64,000 bases of DNA from Papaver somniferum (lineage: Eukaryota; Streptophyta; Magnoliopsida; Ranunculales; Papaveraceae), in contig NC_039362.1 of the NCBI RefSeq assembly GCF_003573695.1, forward strand, positions 14,156,063 through 14,220,062. The letters are read 5' to 3'. The notes beneath the pieces were generated by a model. That model made no database searches. It was not told where the DNA came from and was given only the letters and a program-made list of their open reading frames with translations. Every line of letters begins with the position of its first letter. Position 1 is the stretch's first letter. Positions 49,110 through 61,433 of this stretch are shown one piece after another. The position numbers and the translations under genes are program-made.

Positions 49110-52104
49110 ATCTCCCCCTTTGTCAGTTTTAGTGACAAAACTATCAATACATATGGATTCCAAAATAAATAAACTTTGTAGCTTCTCATCCAAATGCTTG
49201 ATTTCCTTGGTTCTTCAACATTACTTGAAATCTTCGTCATTTCCAAGTACACCGGTGATTTTGAACGTGTTCAACTCAGCATCAAAGTTATTGAAGATCC
49301 GTAACTATAACAATGAGAAAATAGTAGCTCTCAATCATTGTTATACAGTGTTATAATATTATTACACAACATCAAAGTCCAATTGTATCACAACTTTGAC
49401 AACAATACTATGGTGATATGTATCAATCCTCCTAAGTAAATACTTCATCTCACATGAAAACCACTCCCCCTTACATAATGATCCGTAAATCATAGGTATT
49501 TTTAGTGTGAACTACAAATTAATTCTCCCCCTTTTTGTTAATATAAATTGGAAAAGGTACGAAAACTAATGGGACCATAATGAAATTCTCTTAGAGATAC
49601 TTCATGACTAAAAGAGAACATATCAACTTTGTTTAGATGCAATCATATAGTCGAAACTAAATGCATTCATCAAGGAGTTAATAGAAATACAAGAAATATC
49701 CTACAATATTCCACGACCGCACTCCCCACAAAGATTTGGCAATTAAGCACGAGTTCAATTAAGAACTCTCCCCCATAAACTGTCATTCCCGAAAGAACAA
49801 CAAGAGCGACCTTACTTTTGCAAGAAAAGAAGAATTTCTTTGGACCTTAACAAATTACATGAATTTGTATCCTGAAAACTCAATTAAATTAACCACAAGA
49901 GAACCCATGATTAATTTAATAGGATTACTCAACATAAGAGAACTTACGGAGCCGCACAGTACTTTCACATAGAAGTGGATCAGGGAAAGATCAATACTTC
50001 GGGATATTCAAAGATTCATTCTATTTTTCATCAATATTTGCATAATGATATCATAGACTTAATATTTGTAATCAAAAGTTCATCTTATCTTCCATCAATA
50101 TTTGCATAATGACATAATAGGCTTAACTTTTTAGGTATATGGGACAATCATAGTTCACGGACGCAAACACACATATCCCACAATAATTTTTGAAATATAC
50201 GAAACCAATTAGATTAATACTGAAAAAATCATCTTCCAAAAACTACAAATGAGCTTAGAAGATAAGTAAGACTCAAAAACAAGAGTCGGGATAAAGACCA
50301 ATCTTAATTCATCCAAATTCAGGAATTATCATCTCCATTTTTAAGAGAATTCAAAGAGGAAGAGAATGCAAAAAGAATGAGGCCATTCCGAGTTCGGACG
50401 AAGAAGTTACGGCTAAAACAAGTTTACCGAATATCGACATCTACAGGTCAGTATGCATACCGGTTTGCTAACGAATTTTCGTGACCTGGAGCAGTATGCA
50501 AACGGGTTTGCGAACTAAAATCCCTGGATTTTGATTTTAAATGATGGTATATATATCTGGTATGTGTACCATCAAGTCCAAACATCCCGAACTAATATTT
50601 TCAAACCTAAACATTTAAAAACCTTAAACACAGATCAAGTTAGGTATAAATGAACGATAAGCAAGGTACATGGATCATTATAAGTACTCTAAGAAAATAA
50701 TAAAAATATAAATCTTGCTCAATTTTATATGCGTACTTTTTTAGAGGAATCCAATCGAATTCTACAGCCTTACCAAATATAATCCGTGCTCTCTAATTCT
50801 CGTGCTTCCCTCACCGTATACATAACAACGTATTACTTGGTGAGGATGCACTTACAACACAATCAAGTTGTGCTGAGGTGAACAAGATCTTGCTCACCAC
50901 AAGTGACTGAAACAGACTTTTCCGCAACTATGGATTTTTCACCATCTATAGTTTTTGGCTTATATTGTTTCACTTTTGGATTATCATGAAAGAGATCGCT
51001 TTAGAACCTTTCACATCCAAATCCATTTTTCCAAAGAACTCTTTAAGTTCCAACATCATGGATACTTCCTTCTCCATAATCATGGAATTTTCTGGGAGAT
51101 CATTCCTTTTCACACTCAAAACATCATTGGTTTTCTTTGGTACCCACTTCTGAGTGCGTTTAGGAACAATATGAACCTTCTTCCTATTACTATCTTCTAG
51201 AATTCTCGAAAGAGAATTGGATTGACTATTCTTTTGCAAGTTATTTTTTCTCTGATTGGGAGCATCAGATTTTGTCTTCGTCTTTACGAAGTTATCCTTT
51301 TGATAACCATTGCGATAATGAAAATGATTCGTATGACGTTTATAGGAAAATCTAGGTTTATCACAACACTGATTCCTTTGCCTAAAAGTTGGACAGTTAC
51401 AACCTGTAACGTTAAAGGGCTTAGTCTTAACATATGATCTTGGTTTCACAACTTCTTGTGATGCCCAAACAAGAACATCATGAAGTTTCACATTCCTTAT
51501 ACAGAAGAGTCACTAGCCTTGACAAATTTTACCTCTTTGCTAATACTTGGAGCATCTATTCCCTTATAGCCCAACTCGTGTATCACGATGATTTTTTACT
51601 TGCTCCTAGAATAATGGTTAATTTGCTTGAACTAGTGTTGAACTTTTTCAAGTCATCTTACAACATCTTGATTTTATCAAGAGCATCAGCTAAATCAACC
51701 TCATGGCGTTTTTCTCAAACGAGATAAGCGCTTTCTCTGTCACTGAAACAATTTTGATGATAGTCACACTTTGCTTCATATTCCGCAAGTTTTACTTTCA
51801 ACATAAAGAGATTACGACGAAGATTTTCACATTCGGAATGTTTTGAACGTACATCTTCTTCATGATCTTTAACAGGGGATTGTAGAATTTTATCCATAAT
51901 CATAACCTTTAAAGAGTTTTCTCAATTTTTTTGTTTTCTAGACAGAGAGGGGTTAAAAACTCAGCTAGACAGGTTGTTGGCTTATTATTTAGATGATGGT
52001 CAAAAAGCTTGATATATTGTGAGACTTCCTCATCAACATTAATTTCATCTTCTGAATCACTTTCATCAGAGATTTCATTCAACTATTCGTCTAGGCGAGA
52101 TTCC
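49110..52104 (-). pseudogene. Interior of copia 3, pol-less, with broken gag
   Basis: Same layout as copia 1: PPT, AT-rich non-coding DNA, then a gag frame (50970-51491 open for 173 residues, then fragments to about 52095). Relative to copia 1 about 180 bp around 51490 is deleted, removing the CCHC knuckle; conversely it keeps a stretch at 50905-50970 that copia 1 lacks. No polymerase motifs. No PBS or 5' LTR follows: the sequence jumps to chromovirus DNA at 52105. A GTATGCATACCGGTTTGC / GTATGCAAACGGGTTTGC pair lies at 50450-50520. Confidence 0.8.
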
Positions 52105-52892
52105 CAGTTAATTAGAAAAATAAGAGAGCATAGGAATAAAACTCAAGCATGATATAGAGTTCACGAGATATTTGAACGTCACTTTTACATCTATCCGGGA
52201 CTAAGAGATCCAGAAAACTGGCCTCCAAACCAGTAAAACCTCGTTTCTCCTCTTATGTAGAAATGCAACTTTCACTAATCCTTCCCTATATTAAATAAAA
52301 CAAAAGAACCATCTCATAAATAGCTAGAACTTGATTGCAAATCTAGGCAAGAGAAACAATCATTTTAATACTTACCTCTACCAATCACTATTCTGTTTGT
52401 TTTACCCGAAACCTACCGATCTCGAATGCTAAGTACGGCGGGTAGTTTCTTAGTATTTTAATTCTTTAATACTTCCTCTTATAAGTATTCAACTTTCTAA
52501 ACGATCAGGAAGTGGGAGGAAGAAGAGGTCAGAGACCTAAATTATACAATCACTTAGGAGAATGCTAAGTCAAATATCGGATTCACTAAGGGCCTCCCTT
52601 GCATCTAATTATATATATATATGTACGCTGATAAAATTATAGTATTAAAGTCTACCCCACTAGAAAAGGATTCCTCCCCCGAAATCAAAATTACCTCGTT
52701 AGTGAAAAGATGCAGATGAGAGCGAAGAATAAAATCCTGACGTACCCAAGAAGCCTCTCGCTCGTCTTGTGTATTCCATTGCACCTTGACAAATGAAATT
52801 TCCCGAGATCGTAGTTTCCTAACTTGTCATTCTAAAATACGAATACCCTTATCTTCATATGTGGCATCCGGTTTCACAACCAACTCACTAAG
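52105..52892 (-). pseudogene. Chromovirus 3' LTR start, PPT and chromodomain, copy B
   Basis: Duplicate of about 45895-46615. The chromodomain is better kept (VRKLRSREISFVKVQWN and DEREASW), with one TGA. It is joined to an LTR at exactly the same base as copy A. About 35 bp extra near 52490-52540 relative to copy A. Confidence 0.75.
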
Positions 52893-54141
52893 TGAAAAGG
52901 AGGGTGTCTAACAACCACACCCAATATTTCGCTTAGAAATATGTATGGACTAACTCCAATATACTTTCAAGATAATCAACTAGACAGGCAGACTCAATCT
53001 TAAGAAAAGTATATCCAAGAGTTATATCTTAATTTCTTAATTCAATATGCAATCAAACAAGTAAGAATTTGCGAGTCTGATTGAATATAAGAAACAACTT
53101 GGACGATATCAAAAACCAATATCCAAGTGTCAATCAATTTTAATCAACAATTAGAGGTTGGATTCACAATTGATTGAACGTATGCACAACCTGTGATATT
53201 TCAATTATATACACAAATATATTTCGGAAAAGAAATAACACAGACACAAAAAAATTTTGTTAACGAGGAAACCGCAAATGCAGAAAAACCCTGGGACCTA
53301 GTACAGATTTGAACACCACACTGTATTAAGCCGCTACAGACACTAGCCTACTCCAAGTTAACTTCGGACTAAAATGTGGTTGAGCCTTAATCAATCTCGC
53401 ACTGATCAAGATACAGTCGCGTTCCTTTTACCTCTAGAACCAAGCCGGATTCTACATACTTGATTCCCTTAGCTGATCTCACCCAAAACTAAGAGTTGCT
53501 ACAACCAAAAGTCGAAGACTTGATAAACCAATCTGTCTCACACAAAAAAGTCTATTGAATAGATAAATCTGTCTCCCACAGATATACCTATGAGTTTTGT
53601 TCCGCCTTTTGATCAATCAAGGTGAACAAGAATCGATTAACACACCAGACTTATATTCTCTAAGAACAACCTAGTAATATCAATCACCTCACTTTAATCT
53701 TAATCGTATGGTAGCGAAACAAGATATTTTGGAATCACAAACGACGATACCAAGATGTTTGTGACTACTTTTTATCTTGCCTATCGGAGATTAAATCTCG
53801 AGCAAATCTTAGAGAAGATAATACTCAATCACGATAGAAAACAACATGATCATAATACAAAACTACAAAGAAAATAGTCGGGTCTGGCTTCACAATCCCA
53901 ATGAAGTCTTCAAGTCGTTAACCTACAGGGGTTTGGAAAAACCTAAGGTTAAAGGAGAATCGACTCTAGTCACAACTAGTATCACACATAAGGTGTGGGG
54001 ATTAGGTTTCCCAGTTGCTAGAGTTCTGCCTTGTATAGTCTTCAAATCAGGAATTGCAATCAGTGTTACCTTGGTAACAAAGCATTCAATATTCACCGTT
54101 AGATGAAAACCTGATTAGACTCAATCTAACATCTTTCAACC
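52893..54141 (-). repeat. Copia LTR, truncated (right copy)
   Basis: Aligns with the first 1.25 kb of 46616-49109 and stops at the Tat-type LTR start at 54142. The 86-codon plus-strand frame inside is not a gene. Confidence 0.85.
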
Positions 54142-55009
54142 TGTTTGTACCCACCAAATATGGTGCACGTGCTAGGCGCACGGTGTGTCCCATTATCAAA
54201 AATGGCTTATTAAAGAAGCCCGACTGGGTTTATTAAGGAAACCCAGTAGTTTATTAAGGAAACCAACAATGGCTTATTAAAGAAGCCCAACTGGGTTTAT
54301 TAAGGAAACTCAGTGGTTTATTAAGGAAACCAAAAATAGCTTATTAAAGAAGCCCAACTGGGTTTATTAAAAAAAACCAGTGGTTTATTAAGAAAACCAA
54401 AAATGGCTTATTATGGAGGCCCAATGGTTTATTATGGAAACCACTAAAGATAAATACAAATCTCAAGAGATAAATATGGTTACATTGAGATAACTATGAA
54501 TCTGGAGAAGATAGCTTAGAATCTCTCAAGATATATCCAGATCTATAAAGATAAACATAGATCTTCTTGGATAAATGCAAATCTTGACAAGATAGACATG
54601 GATCTTTCAAGATGTGCACAAATATGATGAAGATAAACATGAATCTTCCAGGATATATACAAAAATTGGGGAGATAAGTACAAATCTAAGTGGTTATTTA
54701 AGATAGCTACAAATCTCATAAGATAAAGATAAATCTTGGTGGTTATTTGAGATAACTAAAAATTATAACAATAAGATTTGTTTTCTGCCTATAAATAGAG
54801 GCTATCCAACTCAAAAGGTACACATTCACAATTACTTTTCTCCACTAAAAAACCTGTCTAGAGCTCTCTCTGACTTAAGCATTGGAGTGTCTTTGCAGGT
54901 ACCCCCTCAACTTTCATCTACAATTTCTGGAGAAATAAATCAACGACGAAGATTCAATCATCTTACACATATCTCGAAGATTGCCGGGGTAATTAATTTT
55001 GCACAAACA
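54142..55009 (+). repeat. Tat-type LTR (868 bp)
   Basis: Ends TGTTTGT...ACAAACA form a seven-base inverted repeat, followed by a PBS. The U3 holds about three copies of a 60-65 bp unit (54205-54430) with GGCTTATTAAAGAAGCCCAA and TGGTTTATTAAGGAAACC, then GATAAATA-rich DNA. TATA box CTATAAATAG near 54790. Confidence 0.85.
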
Positions 55010-55011
55010 TA

Positions 55012-55032
55012 TTTCGGCGCCGACTAAGGGGA
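55012..55032 (+). other. Primer binding site, Tat type
   Basis: TTTCGGCGCCGACTAAGGGG follows the LTR; close to the TGGCGCCGACTGTGGGGA pattern typical of Tat-type elements. Confidence 0.65.
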
Positions 55033-55159
55033 ACCTACGAGCAAAAAGATCGTGCTTCCCTAACGAAAGAAATTATTTTTCCAAGCTGTATCGGAAGAGA
55101 AGTTTCTGTAACAGATCCAAGCGTTGCAGAAAAGTCGCAGCAACAATGTTATGGATTCG

Positions 55160-55505
55160 TCCAGAAACATCAACAGCTAATCAGATTTTACAGATCTATC
55201 CAGGAACAACAACTGATAAACAAGCGTTACAGCTAACCAAGTGTTACAGATTCGTCCAGAAACAACAACAGTTAACCAAGTGTTATGAATTCGTCCAGAA
55301 ACAACAACAACTACCCAGATGTTACAGATCTTTACAGGAACAACAACTCATATTCAAGCGTTACAGCTAACCAAGTGTTACAAATTCATCCAGAAACAAC
55401 AACAGTTAACCAAGTGCTACAGATTCGTCCAGAAACAACAACAACTAATCAGTTGTTACAGATCTATCCAGAAACAACAACAGATAAACAAGCGTTACAG
55501 AGAAC
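55160..55505. repeat. Tandem repeats of 38-60 bp in the Tat leader
   Basis: Repeated GTTACAGAT(T/C)..TCCAGAAACAACAACA blocks, about eight diverged copies. Gln-rich open frames here follow from the repeat. Confidence 0.8.
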
Positions 55506-57300
55506 ATTGAAACAAAAACACTTTTCTGTTATAAATTCAGAATAGCAGCAAAAAAAATAAAATCACACGGAATCTTCGCGAGCAAGTCAACATGGAAGGA
55601 ACAGAGATGCACCTACCGGAAATTTTCCTACTCAACGCGTCGTTAATCGAAAAATACGGAGCGTCGTCGTCCAAACTCTTAAAGATGGAACGGAAACGTC
55701 AGTTTCATTAACGGCCTCGGGTACTCATTCTGTGAGAATTTTCCCGAGTTTCAGGGGAAACAATGCTTGGGTATATAAAACACTTCCTCAGACCAAAAGT
55801 GATAACCTTAATTGTCACGGAAAAATTCGAAACCTGCATCCAAACACTTAGGGTATTCATCTTGAGACCATTGCTAATAGAGGTGTACGTCATCCCCCAA
55901 GCACTGAGCAAGTTAACAACCCGCATGTGACGCCCATTGACTTGGCACTACGTGAGCGTTACTAGGAGTTAGAAAGGGAAAACAAGCGGCTCAAAGTCGC
56001 GTTGGAGAGAATAAAGGAACTCGAGGATGCAGCTGTCTCACATGCCGAAAGTGAAGATCGAACCGTCGTACCCGACAAAAACTTGACAACCCGCGTGAGA
56101 GGAAAGAAATTGTTGACGAACGATGAACTGGTCGAGATGAAGGAATAAGATCTTAAGGGGAAAGAAACAGACATTAGCACAGCCATGATCGCAATAATGA
56201 TAGCTATTATCGTCACGAACTCGAAGATGACCGATATCGCACGATCGAGCAAGATAGAAGACCAGAACCAAGTCATAGGAGACATGACAGGCCTAGACAC
56301 AGAGATCATCACAACAACGATAACCACTAAAGCATCTGGTCCAGATCGTACGGGTCTAACCACTTGCCACATCAGCTTCGACCATCCATTCAGTGTCTTA
56401 TACTTCAGCGACATATTGCCACGTCAAGAGCTAGATCCAGTCAACATAGATTCCACGTCAGCATGTTGATCCAATCAGCGATGCCACGTATGCAACAACA
56501 CGCGCACATCATCGGAAACTTGTTTCGTCAGTAACTTTTATGTTTTAAGTCCGAATTGAGTGATTTTTGTCTATTTGGAATCGTCTTCGAGGTTCGAGGT
56601 ACGTGGATAGAGACATGATCGAGTTCCAGGTTCGTGGATAGCGACATGATTGAGTTCGAGATGAGGATTGCTTAGACCCTTCAATATTTAGCCTTGTATC
56701 ACATCGCAAGCACCTAAAGCCTCACCTTGCACGTGAGCATTTAAGTCTTTCTTTCGCAAGCATAAAATATCGTCTTGCATGCGAGTATGAAAGACTTGCA
56801 CCGATGCAGGCACAAAGTCTCGTCTCGACCACGAGCCCAATGCCCGATATTGGTCCAAAGACTCGTACTCAACACAAGCAACATCCAGCCTGCTCGAGCA
56901 GCGAGCGATTTAGCCTTGTTACATTGCGAGCAAAAATCCTTGCCATAACCGCAAGCACACTAGATTTCACACAATACTCGACTAGCTCTCGAGCATCACA
57001 AGTCCAATACATGGCAAAAAGTCTCTCCTAGCACGTGAGAAAATTTATTGCAAGTTACCACAATTGGGTGCGTCTTTGTCATATCCATGCAAAGGATGTG
57101 GATAGCTACATTTTACAACAACAATGACAACTCACGCCTGGGGGCATCTTAGGCATTTGGATATAACTCTGCAGATCATGGGGGCGGCTAAAGTGTAGCC
57201 TTGCATGCAAGCAAAATCAACATGTTTCAGAAGTCGAACAATAGGGGACATCCTTTTCAATATTACTGCAAGTAATGAAGGGAGACTAGGGTTCAATAAC
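55506..57300 (+). pseudogene. Decayed gag leader of the Tat-type element
   Basis: No long frame. Near 55950-56140 the plus strand reads a coiled-coil-like ELERENKRLKVALERIKELED followed by GKKLLTNDELVEMKE and a stop. At 56180-56330 an Arg/Asp/His-rich stretch is readable in another frame. These fit the N-terminal gag part of Tat-type elements. From 56520 to 57300 the DNA has scattered (G)CAAGCA/GCGAGCA motifs and no gene. No second LTR; the right border is uncertain. Confidence 0.45.
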
Positions 57301-57579
57301 CTACTGACGCCTAGGGAGGTAAGTCCTCACCAATTTTTATGTTATAAATCAAAGTTATAATTAGAATTGGGAACACTTTTTGCATGTATTTATTAAGGAA
57401 ATACTTGTGATGTTTTTCTAATAAAGAGAAAAACAAAAACAAAGTATTTTGATAAAAGTACTTCAAGAATAAGAAAGGGGGAAAGAAAGTGTATCAATAA
57501 AAGTTGGAGCTAAAAATAGAACGAAAACAAAATATTAGAGAGCACATGGAGATATATTCTAATCAAGGGTGAACTCTGT

Positions 57580-57610
<31 letters not shown>

Positions 57611-58524
57611 CAAAACTAGTGACAAAACCCCTAGGTGAACAAACTAGTGATAAGAAAAAACCGGTCATATTATTTTTAACAAATAAAAACCGTTTCAAAC
57701 AAAACTGGGACAAAAATCCCAGTTCAAATAAAAATTTTAAAATTCAGTTTTTATTTGATTTCTAAATTCCAAAATTAACCTTCCGCATATAAAAACACTT
57801 TCAAAGGAAAGTTTGGCGGAAACAAGAAAGTAAAAACGATTTTTTTCCTCTCTGAACCGAACAAATCAGATTCAGAAAAAATGTGATTCTTCTTTCCTAG
57901 TTTTCTTCGTTCTTTTCGTTTCAATTCAAATATTCGTCATCGTCTTCTCCCAATTTCAATTCAAAAATTGAGAGAGCAATTTTAGGTTTGTTTGATTGAA
58001 GAACTGGAAGAGAAGCTACAAGTTTTGAGATCTGTTTATTCGAGATACGTAGAAGAATCCAATTCAGTTGTTCGAATAAGAGAAGATAAACGTAGTTGTT
58101 CGAAGAAAAGAAGAATCCAATTCGTTATTCGAGATCTGGTTGCAATTCAGTTTAGCTGAAATCATATTTCCGCTTTTCAAGTTGAAATTGAATCTCGAAT
58201 TGAAGAATCCAGCTGAACAATCAATCAACTTCGTGTTGATCATCTTTGTCTTCATATTAATCTTCGTCTTCAAGGAATCAATCAACTTTTCAGGTATTCA
58301 ATTCTCTTTTTTGTGTTGATTTTTGATTTTGTTTGTGTGAATTTTCTAGTCACTCTTGTCGAATAAACTGAATTGATGTTAGCATATGATTTTTTATGTT
58401 TGTGTTGATGTTCTGATGAAGGATTCCATCTCTTTGGAACTGTTTTTCAAAAAAAAAAAAGTTTGTTGTTGATATTCACATCTGGTGAAATTGTTTTTGG
58501 TTTCATTATTTTGTTCTGTAGATT
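57301..58524 (+). promoter_or_regulatory. Upstream region of the MULE gene with a 5' UTR intron
   Basis: AT-rich, with a (TA)n run at 57582-57610 and a possible TATA box CATATAAAAAC near 57786. A candidate 5' UTR intron runs from CAG|GTATTC at 58294 to TTCTGTAG at 58521, three bases before the start codon. A terminal end of the MULE may lie around 57650-57725 (GGTCATATTATTTTTAAC, GGGACAAAAATCCCAG), but no partner end is in the window. Confidence 0.4.
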
Positions 58525-60768
58525 ATGGATTATGTTCTCGCACTTGTATGTCACAAAGAAGATTGTTTAACTTTTCGTGTTGGCCTCCAAGATTCTTTTG
58601 CTAATTTGAAGACTAGTATATGCTCAAGTTGGTGTGAATTCTCTCCTCCTTCTATGGAAATTTTTCACATGGTTGATGATCAGCAAAAGGTCATTCATTC
58701 TGATTTTGATCTTCAATGTTTGGCTCTATTTAGTCTGTATAATAAAGAAGAGATTATGGAGTTACACGTAAGTCACAAAGCTGAGAGTTCTGGTTCAATA
58801 AGTTCAGGAATTATAGCTTTTCATGACCAGCCACAAAGTTCTGGAATTATACCTTTTGAGAAGCCACATATTGATTATGATGTTCCAGATAAAATTAAGG
58901 AACCGTTGAAGTCTGCTCACTGGTTACATCTTTTTCAAGGAGTTGAACAGTTGTTTCCGGGAGGTGTTGAACAAGTTTGTTGTGATTTACAGAACTATCA
59001 CGCAGCAGCTGGTTATGAATACACGGTATATAGGAATGAGAAGTTGAGGATTGGTGTACGTTGTGCTAATAAGAACAAAGAGGAGAAATGTGACTGGCAT
59101 TTATATGTTGTGTCTGTTGATGGTGTTGTAGGAAGTCCTTTTATTATCAAGGAACTAAATAATCATCATACTTGTGTTGGTGGATTTGTTAACATGCCAC
59201 GGATATCGAAGAAACTAGTTAGTAGCTTGATTATTGATGAAATTAAACAGGATCCTAATAAGAAAACTAAGCATATTATGGAATCTTTTACGAGAGACTT
59301 CGGCTTTGACATTAGTCGTTATTATGCATACGCAGGGAAGACGCATGCACTGAATACTTCATGGGGAGAGAACGAGAAATCTTTTATGTTCTTGAACTGG
59401 TATAAAAACAAGTTGATTGAAACCAATCCTGGTTCTCACGTGGTTTTGGAAGTTGAAGAAGGGACCCATAAATTTCAGAGGATGTTTATCTGTTTTGAAG
59501 CTTGTAGTCGTGGATTCAATTTCTGTCGTCCTGTATTATTCGTTGATGCGGATCACTTGAAAAGTAAGTACCTTGGTCATATGATGGCAGCAACAGGTCT
59601 AACCGGAAATGATGGTGAGGTTTTGATCATTTTTTTATGTTGGTTACATCATTTTTTTATGTTGGTTTCATCATTTTTTATGCTTGTGTTATGCTTTCTG
59701 TTCATGTTACAGAAATCTTCCCTCTTGCTTATGGTTTGGTTTCATTGGAGAATGAAGTGAACTGGAAATGGTTTTTGGATAATTTGAAGAAAGTCCTTCT
59801 CCTTTGCGACCAAAGCTTACTTTTGTGAGTGATCGAGGTATTGGATTGGTAACACAAATTTCTATTGTTTTTCCTGAGGCTTTTCATGGTTGGTGCTACT
59901 GGCATATGGAATGCAATATCAATACATGCTTACCAAAGAGTTGCAAAGTTTATAACAAATATGTATTGGGAATGTTTAAGATGCTTCTACTCATAAAGAA
60001 TTTACAGAGAATTGGGATAAGTTGAGGAAGGTTCAAAATCAGAAGTTACAAGACTATCTAAGTAGACCTCCTCTTGATAAATAGGCAAGTTTTTTCTTCA
60101 AGGGTCGACAATATGGTAGGTTGTGTTCAAATATTGCTGAGAGTTTCAATGGTTCGGTCGTTGAAGAGAGAGAGAAGCCTATATCCATCATGGTTGATGA
60201 GATCAGGGTGAAGCTAATGGAACAAATGTGTAAATGTCGCGAGGACTCTGCTAACTTAATGAAATGGTGTCAAACTCTATGTCCAGAATATGAAGCTCTG
60301 CTCCACGACAACAAGATGCATGGCTGTAATTACCCAGTCACCAAGTCGTCGGAATATGTGTTTGAAGTTCATGCTTCATTAACACAGACTGTCGATTTGA
60401 AAAGAAGAACATGTTCATGCAACCGTTGGCGTATTGACGGTTTCCCGTGTGCCCATGTTGTTCGTTGCATCATGGTGAATGGAGAAGATCCTTACAATTA
60501 TGTTGAGCACTACTTTACAGTAAAGTTCTACCGAGAATCGTATAAACATGCAATCAATCTTGTTCCCACAGTTGAAAAACCCGTGACAGTGTCGCCGAAA
60601 TCGATGGTTTTTGGTCCGAATAATGGACCACAACCAGGACGTCCATCGAAGAAGAAGAGGATTCCTGATACAGGTTCAGCTCCCAATAAGAAGATGAGAA
60701 CCTGTGGTTCCTGCAAGGTTTTGACCACCCATAATAAACGGACATGCCCTTCTCGTCAGATTTCATGA
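58525..60768 (+). pseudogene. Mutator-like (MULE) transposase with PB1-like N-terminus, decayed
   Basis: Residues 1-85 resemble a PB1 domain. A MuDR-type zinc-binding region follows (C180, C189, H215, C217). The MULE transposase core has its first catalytic Asp at 341 (FVDADHLKSKY), then EIFPLAYGLVSLEN, SDRGIGL, HGWCYWHME and NIAESFNG. A SWIM finger (CSCNRWRIDGFPCAH) lies near 60412-60456, then a basic tail with GRPSKKKR. An intron at 59615-59712 (GTGAGG...TTACAG) keeps the frame. Breaks: one base lost near 59792, one near 59980, and TAG at 60082-60084 where Trp is expected. Would cut and move DNA in the nucleus if intact; this copy cannot make the full protein. MUSTANG-like domesticated genes also combine MULE and PB1, so that is an alternative origin. 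Confidence 0.85.
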
Positions 60769-61433
60769 GAACTTGTAGTCATTTCGACTACAAGTCATCG
60801 AATTTTACTCTTAGTTTTGTTTGCTAGACTACAATATGTGTTTCATCTACTATTTCAGATTTTTGTTTTAGAAGTTAATGTGCTGCATGTGTTTTCATTT
60901 AATAATTTGTCTAAGAATAATAAGTTTGAATAAGTTTAAGTTTTTCTGAATTTTTACAGGCCTTTATAGTTTGGTGTAACCGAATTAGGTTTCATCATTT
61001 TTTTGATGAAACCACAAAGGTTTTCATCATTTTTTTGATGAAACCAGAAAGGGTTTCATCATATTTTGGTGGAACCATTGTTTTACTGTCACTTTTTCTT
61101 CTATATTTTTTGACAACACAGTAGATGATGTTTTGTCTACTGTTTATTGGTGCCGCAAATATATGACACATCATTTATGGATAGTGTTTTATAAAAATGA
61201 GACATCATATTTCTGTAGACATAAGATTTTAAGGAAATACAACTAAAATAGCACGAAATCGTTTTTTATATAAACTGTAACCATTTCACAAGTACTTTAA
61301 ACTTCAACTAAAACTTGAATCTGCAAGAAGAACTGTATGTCAAGGAGTATCATCATTACAAAAACCATTTCAAAAGTAATTTAAACTTCAACTAAAACTG
61401 AATGTTCAATAAGACGGGCACGACATGCGAGTA
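60769..61433. other. Spacer between the convergent transposase and peptidase genes
   Basis: AT-rich, about 0.66 kb, with no gene. It holds three copies of a GGTTTCATCATTTTTTTGATGAAACC-like palindrome (60989-61076), a motif scattered through both neighbouring genes' non-coding parts. Serves as both 3' ends. Confidence 0.6.

Noticed and set aside
55160..55505. CRISPR-like evenly spaced repeats
   Set aside because: Eukaryotic transposon leader; units are contiguous and diverged, without unique spacers or cas genes.
54999..55545. Gln-rich plus-strand frames
   Set aside because: The three overlapping frames translate the same tandem repeat in the Tat leader.
57650..57725. MULE terminal inverted repeat
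   Set aside because: The stretch with GGGACAAAAATCCCAG looks terminal-like, but no inverted partner lies in the window, so it is not listed as a feature.
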